From Geomesophilobacter sediminis (lineage in GTDB: Bacteria; Desulfobacterota; Desulfuromonadia; Geobacterales; Geobacteraceae), in contig NZ_JAEMHM010000026.1 of assembly GCF_016458275.1 (NCBI RefSeq), positions 1 to 64,000 of the forward strand: DNA of 64,000 nt. Direction: 5' to 3'. Shown in pieces: positions 1-6,923 of the stretch. Both the position numbers and the translations under genes were made by a program. Position 1 is the first letter of the stretch; each line of letters opens with the position of its first letter. The notes below the pieces were generated by a model. That model searched no databases. It worked only from the letters and a program-made list of their open reading frames with translations, and had not been told where the DNA came from.

Positions 1-73
1 GAGCACCTATTTCGACCACCCAAAAATACGCCAAATCCACAGCTGGCGCTACTTTAGAGTCTATGGGACAGCA

Positions 74-130
74 GTGGGGACAGGCTGAATTTTATAATCA
101 ACCAACGAGAAAGGAAAGCAGCCTGCCCCC
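74..130. repeat. Inverted repeat resembling a RAYT-associated REP element
   Basis: Arms GGGGACAGGCTG (76-87) and CAGCCTGCCCCC (119-130) are inverted copies with one mismatch, separated by about 31 bases. The GGGGACAGGCT core resembles the repeats I know around REP-associated tyrosine transposase genes, but no such transposase is in the window. No confident gene end can be read upstream of it at the window edge. Confidence 0.4.
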
Positions 131-195
131 TTTTCTTAGCCTGGGAGGAGGCTTTGACTCAGGCTTGTCCCCCCCCAGTGATTGGAGTATCGCTC

Positions 196-534
196 ATGGT
201 TATAAGATATAATTTGTTGCTAATACCTTTTACAATTTTCTTCTTCTACATTGTGACATTTGCGTCAGAGAAAGAACCAGGATATGTTCCGCCAGCAGGC
301 TTTGTGCCCGACAATGATACAGCCGTAAAAATTGCTGAGGCAGTTGCGATCCCTATTTATGGAAAAGCGAAGATTGAAAAAGAGAAACCGTTATCTGCTG
401 AACTTAAAGGAGATGTGTGGACGGTTACAGGTACATTTCATGGAAATATGTTCTTTGGGGCGCGTGGAGGAGTAGTGATTGTAGAGATTAGTAAGAGGGA
501 TGGCAGGATAATTTCTGTCATCCACGAAAAGTAA
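196..534 (+). CDS. NTF2-fold immunity-like secreted protein
   Basis: A 112-residue protein. The chosen ATG follows GGAG by 8 bases; a longer reading from 154 has no ribosome site and would bury the signal sequence. Residues 1-23 are a hydrophobic export signal. The mature part (GYVPPAGFVPDNDTAVKIAE, then a VWTVTGTF strand and a GGVVIVEI...DGRIISVIH ending) matches my memory of the YbbC/YhhH-type NTF2-fold immunity family, which protects against polymorphic toxins. No toxin gene is visible next to it, though it may lie to the left of the window. The sequence is clearly AT-richer than the rest of the window, which suggests acquisition. The family call is by recalled pattern only. Confidence 0.6.
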   Translation: MVIRYNLLLIPFTIFFFYIVTFASEKEPGYVPPAGFVPDNDTAVKIAEAVAIPIYGKAKIEKEKPLSAELKGDVWTVTGTFHGNMFFGARGGVVIVEISKRDGRIISVIHEK

Positions 535-716
535 AAGAGTAGAGGACAGTAAGTACGGCTTTACTGGAAGGGAACCGGATGAGACGGGACTTGTCTACTA
601 GAGGAGAGGGGACGCTGGTTACTTCGTTAAGTTACTGTGGGAACTTAATCAAATGACCAACGGCCCCTGCTGGCTGGCGGAGGCTATGTCAACGTTTATC
701 CTGGAGGAAGGAAGAG

Positions 717-1019
717 ATGAAGTCTGAAACGGTAATTCTTGAAGCCCAAGGTGTTGTGTTTTTTTCCCAACATGATGAAGCCGCTTTTTTTGAGTGGTTG
801 GGTAAGCTGGATTGCGTAACTAACTATGAGGGGGCAGGCATCGCTATTGATATTTCAGTAGAGAAGGACAAAGTTGACGAAGTCCAAATGAGAGAGCTGC
901 TTTCGCTATTCAATAGGTACAAAATTAATATGAATGAATTGGCAGTCCTCGACTGCCCTGAGTTTTCAACGTGGCTGCACGATGAAGGCGGGTACTGGTA
1001 CAAATCAATGTTCGGATAG
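717..1019 (+). CDS. Small hypothetical protein, possible immunity protein
   Basis: A 100-residue soluble acidic protein with a strong ribosome site (GGAGGAAGGAAGAG) just before the ATG. It has no signal peptide or membrane segment. It is rich in Phe, Trp and Asp/Glu (FFEWLGKLDCV, DEGGYWYKSMFG). I do not recognise the family with certainty. Size, acidity, base composition and position beside the NTF2-fold immunity-like gene fit a toxin-immunity array, but that is inference from context. The gap between the two genes contains a GTTACTTCGTTAAGTTAC segment like those found near REP-type elements. Confidence 0.55.
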   Translation: MKSETVILEAQGVVFFSQHDEAAFFEWLGKLDCVTNYEGAGIAIDISVEKDKVDEVQMRELLSLFNRYKINMNELAVLDCPEFSTWLHDEGGYWYKSMFG

Positions 1020-1436
1020 CGGGAGCGGTGGCGCCGTACCAAAATGGCTCCGCTGCTAGATGAAATGTTCCGTGCAAAATGATTTGATCCAAGAGGGCCT
1101 GACCTGCGTATTCCGCGGCAAGCCCGCCACCGATTCCGACAGGAACCGGTAGGTCACGGGTACCGAGAAGGACCTTTGCTTCGGAAAAGACGTGGCCCCG
1201 CCCTCCTCTTTTGCCACATTATTTTTTGCTCACGTGACCCTCTCCCACTATAGTTGGTGGCAAAGCAAAGCCTTTCGGCCAGCAACGATGCTCGGCGCAC
1301 CCTTCGGGGGGGCCGGGCATTTTTGTTTGCAGGGGGGGGCACCGCGCCGGTGGCGCCGGGCCCGCCCACCCCGGTAGCGGCCAACTGGCTCGGCTGGGAC
1401 CTTGGTCCCTATCACTGACACTGGAGGTAGGCGGTT
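1020..1436. other. Gene-poor stretch with a 30-codon fragment
   Basis: No convincing gene. An ATG reading at 1060-1152 gives 30 residues (MKCSVQNDLIQEGLTCVFRG and ten more) without a clear ribosome site; it could be the remnant of a longer gene. A G-rich, C-rich palindromic tract around 1310-1375 may act as a terminator-like structure but has no clean U-run. Confidence 0.3.
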
Positions 1437-1658
1437 ATGTCATGGACTCAGGAAAAGCCGGTTGCCGCCGGCAAGTACTGGTACGTTGCCGGCGGTACCC
1501 ACCACAGCGATCCCCGGCAGCCGGCGATCACTATCGTGGCGATTCGGCCGGACGCCAACGGAAACCTGGTCGCGTTGCAGCACGGCGTGGAGGGGAGCAT
1601 TCCCATCGAGACCCTCAACGGCAAATGGTACGGCCCCTTGGAGCCCCCGCGGGGGTAG
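1437..1658 (+). CDS. Small hypothetical protein
   Basis: A 73-residue protein with a GGAGG ribosome site about 10 bases before the ATG. It starts MSWTQEKPVAAGKYWYVAGG and ends KWYGPLEPPRG. It contains aromatic and beta-rich stretches, no signal peptide and no membrane segment, and its GC content matches the main chromosome. A clean intrinsic terminator follows at once, which supports it as a single-gene unit. I do not recognise the family. Confidence 0.6.
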   Translation: MSWTQEKPVAAGKYWYVAGGTHHSDPRQPAITIVAIRPDANGNLVALQHGVEGSIPIETLNGKWYGPLEPPRG

Positions 1659-1688
1659 GGGGGGCTTCCGGCGATATCGACCAAAAGA

Positions 1689-1720
1689 AAGGCACCCGGT
1701 GGGAACCGGGTGCCTTTCCT
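1689..1720 (+). terminator. Intrinsic terminator after the 73-residue gene
   Basis: Stem AAGGCACCCGG (1689-1699) pairs with CCGGGTGCCTTT (1706-1716) around a short TGGGAA loop. It has a T-rich 3' side and an A-rich 5' side, so it may work in both directions. Confidence 0.8.
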
Positions 1721-1746
1721 CAGCCAGGATCGGAGGTGCGGCTGCC

Positions 1747-1786
1747 GGACGATAGGGGGACGCCCAGGACGATAGGGGGACGCCCA
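1747..1786. repeat. Tandem duplication of a 20-bp GACGATAGGGGGACGCC unit
   Basis: Two exact adjacent copies of a 20-base unit (1747-1766 and 1767-1786), followed by CATGGAATTATGCGTTC. The GATAGGGGGACG core resembles REP-type repeats associated with tyrosine transposases, as at the left edge. Confidence 0.6.
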
Positions 1787-1865
1787 TGGAATTATGCGTT
1801 CCTCGTGAACTCGTAATACACCGCCATCACCGGTATCCTTCTGAGTCAGTGCCAGGGTGAAAAAG

Positions 1866-1906
1866 AAGCCCGGAACGCAGCTTGCTGCGCTCCGGGCTTT
1901 GTTTTC
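1866..1906. terminator. Intrinsic terminator hairpin
   Basis: AAGCCCGGA and TCCGGGCTT arms (about 1866-1898) enclose an inner GCAGC/GCTGC stem, with a TTTGTTTT tail on the plus strand. The minus side is not T-rich, so it mainly serves plus-strand transcription; which gene it ends is unclear. Confidence 0.6.
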
Positions 1907-1992
1907 TGTGTAGATGTTACTGCGCGAATCGGTTGTGGCGTTTCGTTCCTCAACTTGACGTACGACTTTGCCCCTCAAGAAGATGCCCTCCA

Positions 1993-2196
1993 TTACCGCC
2001 GGCACTGCATGCCGTCTTTCCCAGCCACAATGAGCCCCTGTTGCACCACGACGCAATTCCCCCTCAGAACCCAATGCTTCTCGGTGTGATCCACCCCCTT
2101 ACTATTGATCAGAAGGTGCCTTCTTCAGAGAACCCCCTTCTCTCGCCGTAGAGCTTCTTTCTTCTGGCGAAGAAACCACTCTTTGGCTTGAGTCAT
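1993..2196 (-). pseudogene. Copy 1 of a duplicated small-peptide locus
   Basis: On the minus strand an AGGAGG ribosome site lies 5 bases before an ATG at 2196. It opens a 23-residue peptide, MTQAKEWFLRQKKEALRREK plus GVL, that stops at TGA (2125-2127). The same frame continues after the TGA to a second conserved peptide ending CVVVQQGLIVAGKDGMQC-RR at a TAA (1993-1995). The same two peptides recur at 6713-6923 with mostly third-position changes (for example GGG-CTC to GGA-CTT, TTT to TTC), which suggests that both were once translated. The first peptide may still be a real small gene; the second has no good start here and may be decayed, so I call the pair a pseudogene. Function unknown. Confidence 0.4.
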
Positions 2197-2615
2197 TGGG
2201 TCCTCCTGACTGTCCTTGTTCAAGGACCAAGGCCAGTCCCCCCAGCCCACCTTTGTCAAAGGGGCAGTAAGCAGGGCCGGTTTGCCATTCCCGGGTTACC
2301 AATGAGACAGTTGTGTGGCATTTTATGAGTAGTATGTTATGATCCTAACTTGCCATTGGCACTCACAAATTTTCCCTGATACATTAATTTTAGAATATAA
2401 AATTTGTTAATTGTTTTTCGTGTAAGAACCGGGGTCCAGGCTGGCAAAGTGGTAATCTCCCCCAACCTCGGAAGAGACTTTGCAACTTGCCAAGCCTGAC
2501 CAGTTAGTTCCAGCGGTTAGTTCCCGACAGTTCCACTGGACCCCCGTTAGTTCCCCCGTTTGTCCCTCCAACCGCGTAGTAGATTCGGATGATTGCCGAG
2601 TTAAAGGGGGTGACG
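2197..2615 (+). promoter_or_regulatory. Upstream region of the binding-protein/kinase operon, with GTTAGTTCC repeats
   Basis: This stretch starts with a CCCCC...CAAAGGGG palindrome (about 2233-2264) and then an AT-rich tract (2330-2420) suitable for a promoter. Close to the gene it has three exact copies of GTTAGTTCC, at 2503-2511, 2516-2524 and 2546-2554, plus a partial CAGTTCC copy near 2528-2534. Direct repeats of this kind could bind a regulator. No gene was found in it. Confidence 0.4.
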
Positions 2616-3725
2616 ATGAAAAACAAGTCGTTCTTAATAGGGACGGTCGGGGTCGCTGCCACACTGCTGTACAGCGTGGCGGTTGCCCAGGATTCATTCG
2701 TTGCCGAGGCGAAGCGCTATACAGACCTCGTTTCCAAGCCCAATCTACCCTGGAACGGGCCGACCACCGGACCGTCCGCCCAACGCAACAAGTCCGTCAT
2801 TTATGTCAGCGCTGACCAGCGCAATGGCGGGGCCCGCGGAGTCGGCAAGGCTGCAGCGGAAGCGGCAAAGGTCATAGGCTGGCATTTTCGCCTGATCGAC
2901 GGTCAAGGCACGGTGTCTGGTAGAAGGAATGCCTTGAGGCAGGCGGCCAGTCTCAAGCCGGACGGCATCATACTCGGCACTGTCGACGCTCAGGAGCAGG
3001 CCGATGAGATCAGAGACATCGCGGCAAAGGGTATCAAGATAGTGGGGTGGCATGCCTTGGGTAAGCCGGGGCCTGACCGTAGCATGCCGATCTTCACCAA
3101 TCTCGCCACGGAACCGACTGATGTCGGCAAGGCCGCCGCGATGTATGCCGTGGCTGACTCCAATGGCACGGCAGGAGTGATCATCTTCAACGATCCCATC
3201 TACGCAATTGCCAACGAAAAGACCAACGCAGCAATCAACACTCTGCGCAAGTGCGCGGGATGCAGGGTGCTGATTGTTGACACTACCCCTTTGAAAAATA
3301 CCGCAACAGCCATGCCGCAGCGTACTGCATGGCTGTTGCGGAGCTATAGCGGGAAATGGACGTATTCAATTGCCGTCAATGATCTCTACTTTGATGCCAT
3401 GCCACCCACGTTTATTGCCGCCGCGATTCCCGGCAACGGTTATCCAAGGAACATATCCGCTGGGGATGGCAGCGAGCTTGCGTTCGAGCGGATTCGCAAG
3501 AACCGCTACCAGATCGGCACGGTCGCCGAACCGCTCCGACTTCATGGCTGGCAGGCCATTGACGAACTTAACCGCGCCTTTGCCGGGCAGAAGGATAGTG
3601 GCTATTCGGCCCCGGTTCACCTGGTGACTCCTGCCAATATCAAATTCGACGGCGGCAAGTACAACGAGTTCGACCCGGATAACGGTTACCGGGAGAGATA
3701 CCGAAAAATCTGGGGAGTGAAATAA
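2616..3725 (+). CDS. Periplasmic sugar-type substrate-binding protein
   Basis: A 369-residue exported protein of the periplasmic-binding-protein/LacI fold (ribose-binding, Peripla_BP type). The ATG at 2616 follows AAGGGGGTGACG; nine upstream codons have no ribosome site. Residues 1-24 are a signal peptide cleaved at AVA-Q. The body shows the alternating pattern of the fold: KSVIYVSADQRNGG, PDGIILGTVDAQEQADEIRD, then TAGVIIFNDP and a C-terminal GWQAIDELNRAFAG. No ABC permease or ATPase is adjacent. The next gene is a transmembrane sensor kinase that starts about 20 bases downstream, so the protein probably presents a ligand to that kinase, as LuxP does for LuxQ. The ligand is unknown. Confidence 0.75.
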   Translation: MKNKSFLIGTVGVAATLLYSVAVAQDSFVAEAKRYTDLVSKPNLPWNGPTTGPSAQRNKSVIYVSADQRNGGARGVGKAAAEAAKVIGWHFRLIDGQGTVSGRRNALRQAASLKPDGIILGTVDAQEQADEIRDIAAKGIKIVGWHALGKPGPDRSMPIFTNLATEPTDVGKAAAMYAVADSNGTAGVIIFNDPIYAIANEKTNAAINTLRKCAGCRVLIVDTTPLKNTATAMPQRTAWLLRSYSGKWTYSIAVNDLYFDAMPPTFIAAAIPGNGYPRNISAGDGSELAFERIRKNRYQIGTVAEPLRLHGWQAIDELNRAFAGQKDSGYSAPVHLVTPANIKFDGGKYNEFDPDNGYRERYRKIWGVK

Positions 3726-3746
3726 GGGGTGGGAAAAAGGATCAGC

Positions 3747-6665
3747 ATGTCCATCGACAGCGTGCTCCAGCATGCCGGGCGCACCATCTCGGGCTCCAAA
3801 TTCATCAGGAGTGGCATTCTGCAAATTCTTGCATGGCCTCTGCTGTGTCTCGCGCTGGCCGCGGCGCTCTGGTATTGGACCCTCTCGAAAATTGATGCGG
3901 AGAAGCGGGTGTGCGAGAAGAAAGCGCTCGCGGAAGCCTCGGAGCTGTGCAAGGACTACGTGCAGTATCTCACCCAGGCAATCGAACGGGCAAATCAGAT
4001 CACCTTGCAGATGCAGTACGCCTGGGAACGGTCCCAAGGAAATCTGAATCTGCGGGAGTTGTCGCAGGGGGGGCTCTTTCGCGATCCCCAGATCATCAAT
4101 GTGATCATCGTCAACCGGGAAGGGAGACCGGTAACAGCTATCCTCGGCAACCTGGCGAACGTCTCGTTTGCCGACAGGGATTACTTTACCTACCATAAAA
4201 ACGATGACTCGAAAGCGCTTCTGATCGGGAAGCCGATCGTGTCACGAACGACAGGGAACCCTGTCATCTCGTTTACGCGCCGGTTGAACACGCCGCAAGG
4301 GATGTTTGATGGGATCGCGATTGTTGGCTTTGACCTCCACTACCTTACCGCCTTCTATGCCGGGGCCTTCCCGGGCAAAACGGGACTGCTGATGGCGGCC
4401 GGTCTGGACGGGACCCTGCGTTCAGCGAAATTCGGAAGTTCGACGCAAGATTCAAATGCTGCCATGCTGCGTGCCGTGCCGCTTTTCAATTTACCTGAAG
4501 GCACCTCGTATTTAAACGGTGAGCAATGGTTTGGCGACAAGCTGTCGCGCTATGTCGCCTGGAAAACGCTGGCGGAGTATCCGCTGGTCGCCATGGTGGG
4601 ACTCTCCGAACAGGATTATCTTGCTCCCCATCAGAAAGTCTGGGCAGCCGACCGGAGAATGGCGACCTCGGGAAGCGTTATCCTGTTCCTGTTTGCACTG
4701 GCGGCCGCAAGAATGTCAAGAAACCTGGTCAGGAAAAAGCATCAGGAGGAGGAGGTGCGCAGGGCCTATCGTATCGCCACGGAAGGAGGGAGTGAGGCCT
4801 ATTATATGTATGAGGCCCTGTACGACAAGAGCGGCGCCATCGTCGACTTTGTCGTGGTCGATTGCAACAAGCGCGGCGCGGAGTTCTACGGCATCCCGCA
4901 AAGGGAGCTCCTGCAGATGAAACTCTCCAGTCTCCACCCGGCGACGTATTTCAATGAGTTGATGGACATTTTCCGCGGGGCGATGGCATCGGGCTTCTAT
5001 GAAGATGAGACACGAACGCCGCTGGAAAGCAGCTTGCACATCGAGTGGGAAAAGAGAAGGCTCGTGCGCTCCGGCAACGGACTGGCCGTGACGGTGCAGG
5101 ACATCACCGAGCGCAAGCGGTCAGAGGAGGATTTGCGGCAAGCTCTAAAGTTGAATCAGCTTATTATCAACAGTGCACAGGAAGGTATCGTCGTTCACGA
5201 CCGTGATCTTTATTATCGGGTTTGGAATCCCTATATGGAGAAGATGACCGGGAAAAAATCCGCTGAAGTAATAGGGCGATTGCCTCAGGATGTTTTCCCG
5301 GTTCTGGCAGAAATTGGTGTGTTGGAGAGGCTGCACAAAGTTATTGCTGGAGAGTCGGTTGATACTGCCGAAGTCCAAATTCAGTTTCCGAATAACGGGA
5401 AAACCCTCTGGGCGTCTTATATCTGCTCGCCAATACTTGACAGCGAAGGAAATATCATCGGCATTATCCAGACGGTGCGGGATATCACCGAACATCGAAA
5501 GACCGAAGTTAAGTTTCAGCAAGCTCAGAAGATGGAGTCAGTTGGCCGACTCGCCGGAGGAGTAGCCCACGATTTCAATAATATGCTCACTATTATTGTT
5601 GGCAATGCCCAACTTGGGCTTATGAAAGCAGATCAAACAAATCCAGTTTATCATCACTTGGAGGAAATCCTTAACGCTGCAGAGCGTTCCGCTGAAGTCA
5701 CCAGACAATTGCTGACATTTTCCCGCCAACAGGTAGTAGAACCAAAAATACTTGATCTCAACGATGCCGTTTCCAGTATGTTGAAAATGCTTCAGCGACT
5801 CATGGGTGAGGATATTGATCTTGTCTGGAAGCCCGGCAAAAAACTTCTAAGGATAAAAATCGATCCATCCCAACTGGATCAGATAATGGCAAATCTTTGT
5901 GTCAATGCACGGGATGCCATTTCAGGTGTAGGGAAGGTTGATATCAAAACGGAAAATTTTACTATCGACAACACTGGGTGGGATGAGCGCACCGATGTCT
6001 CACCGGGCGAATACGTAGTACTTTCTGTGTCCGATAATGGATGTGGCATACCAAAAGAGGCTATCGCACATATTTTCGAACCATTTTATACCACCAAGGA
6101 AGTTGGGAAAGGAACCGGACTAGGCTTGGCAACGGTCTATGGCATCGTTAAGCAGAATGGTGGGCAAATCAAAGTGTACAGCGAACCGGGGCAGGGGACT
6201 ATTTTCAGAATTTATCTTCCTGGTGTAACAGATGTAGTTACCGAGTCAAATGACAAGCCAGCTCTCGTTGGGGGCAACGAAACAATTCTACTGGTAGAAG
6301 ATGAAGCTGCAATTATGAACCTAGGCACTACGATGCTTTCCAAGTTGGGATATAAGGTATTGTCAGCCAATTCGCCCGAAGAGGCAAAGGAACTTGCCGA
6401 GAAGAATCAGGGAAGAATAGATCTATTGGTTACCGACATCATCATGCCTGGAATGAATGGACGTGATCTGTCGAGAAATTTGCTTCAGTCCAATCCCAAC
6501 ATGAAATGTTTGTTCATGTCCGGTTATACTGCCGATGTTATGGCTGATCGAGGTAACATAGATAAAAACATGATTTTTTTGCAAAAGCCGTTCAATATTG
6601 ACTCTCTATCGGTAAAGGTTAGGGAAGCATTAATAGGCAGGAAAGAGTCAGATCCCAATGGGTAA
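3747..6665 (+). CDS. Hybrid histidine kinase (extracytoplasmic sensor, PAS-PAS, HisKA, HATPase, receiver)
   Basis: A 972-residue inner-membrane sensor. The ATG at 3747 has AAAAGG upstream; a GTG at 3729 would add six residues. Membrane segments lie near residues 22-43 and 305-325 and bracket a roughly 260-residue double-Cache-like domain (FADRDYFTYHKN, KPIVSRTTGNPVISFTR). Two PAS domains follow (about 340-460 and 465-585). The HisKA phosphoacceptor is His608 in GRLAGGVAHDFNNML, then an HATPase with DNGCGIPK and GKGTGLGLATVYGIV, and a receiver with Asp897 in LLVTDIIMPGMNG. No response regulator is adjacent. Base composition changes sharply near 5120-5150: the sensor half is GC-rich like the genome, while the PAS2-kinase-receiver half is AT-richer, as if the signalling half was joined by recombination. 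Confidence 0.85.
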   Translation: MSIDSVLQHAGRTISGSKFIRSGILQILAWPLLCLALAAALWYWTLSKIDAEKRVCEKKALAEASELCKDYVQYLTQAIERANQITLQMQYAWERSQGNLNLRELSQGGLFRDPQIINVIIVNREGRPVTAILGNLANVSFADRDYFTYHKNDDSKALLIGKPIVSRTTGNPVISFTRRLNTPQGMFDGIAIVGFDLHYLTAFYAGAFPGKTGLLMAAGLDGTLRSAKFGSSTQDSNAAMLRAVPLFNLPEGTSYLNGEQWFGDKLSRYVAWKTLAEYPLVAMVGLSEQDYLAPHQKVWAADRRMATSGSVILFLFALAAARMSRNLVRKKHQEEEVRRAYRIATEGGSEAYYMYEALYDKSGAIVDFVVVDCNKRGAEFYGIPQRELLQMKLSSLHPATYFNELMDIFRGAMASGFYEDETRTPLESSLHIEWEKRRLVRSGNGLAVTVQDITERKRSEEDLRQALKLNQLIINSAQEGIVVHDRDLYYRVWNPYMEKMTGKKSAEVIGRLPQDVFPVLAEIGVLERLHKVIAGESVDTAEVQIQFPNNGKTLWASYICSPILDSEGNIIGIIQTVRDITEHRKTEVKFQQAQKMESVGRLAGGVAHDFNNMLTIIVGNAQLGLMKADQTNPVYHHLEEILNAAERSAEVTRQLLTFSRQQVVEPKILDLNDAVSSMLKMLQRLMGEDIDLVWKPGKKLLRIKIDPSQLDQIMANLCVNARDAISGVGKVDIKTENFTIDNTGWDERTDVSPGEYVVLSVSDNGCGIPKEAIAHIFEPFYTTKEVGKGTGLGLATVYGIVKQNGGQIKVYSEPGQGTIFRIYLPGVTDVVTESNDKPALVGGNETILLVEDEAAIMNLGTTMLSKLGYKVLSANSPEEAKELAEKNQGRIDLLVTDIIMPGMNGRDLSRNLLQSNPNMKCLFMSGYTADVMADRGNIDKNMIFLQKPFNIDSLSVKVREALIGRKESDPNG

Positions 6666-6712
6666 ATCCAGGGGGCTACCCGGCGACTTTGATAGGTTCC
6701 GCAAGCCAAACG

Positions 6713-6923
6713 AGATGCCCTCCATTACCGCCGGCACTGCATGCCGTCTTTACCAGCCACAATAAGTCCCTGTTGCACCACGACGCAACTCCCCCCAGAA
6801 CTAAATGCTTTTCGGTGTGAATCACCCCGTTGTTCACCATAAGTACATCCTTCAGGGACCCCCCCCCCTCTCTCGCCGAAGAGCTTCCTTCTTCGGGCGA
6901 AGGAAGCCACTCTTAGGCTTGAG
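6713..6923 (-). repeat. Copy 2 of the duplicated small-peptide locus
   Basis: About 80 percent identical by eye to 1981-2193, with small indels. Read on the minus strand it holds the end of the first peptide (FLRPKKEALRRERGGGP then TGA) and the second peptide (VNNGVIHTEKHLVLGG, shifted by an apparent one-base loss, then CVVVQQGLIVAGKDGMQC). An AAGGATG ribosome-like sequence overlaps the TGA, 7 bases before an ATG-GTG-AAC. A run of ten C residues near 6859-6868 is a likely slippage site. This copy is fused on its upstream (right) side to the minisatellite. Confidence 0.6.

Noticed and set aside
1747-1786. Start of a CRISPR array
   Set aside because: The two 20-base copies are directly adjacent with no spacer, and there is no third copy.
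1867-2100. A tRNA or structured RNA gene near the hairpins
   Set aside because: The paired segments form a simple terminator; no cloverleaf with an acceptor stem and T-loop could be drawn.
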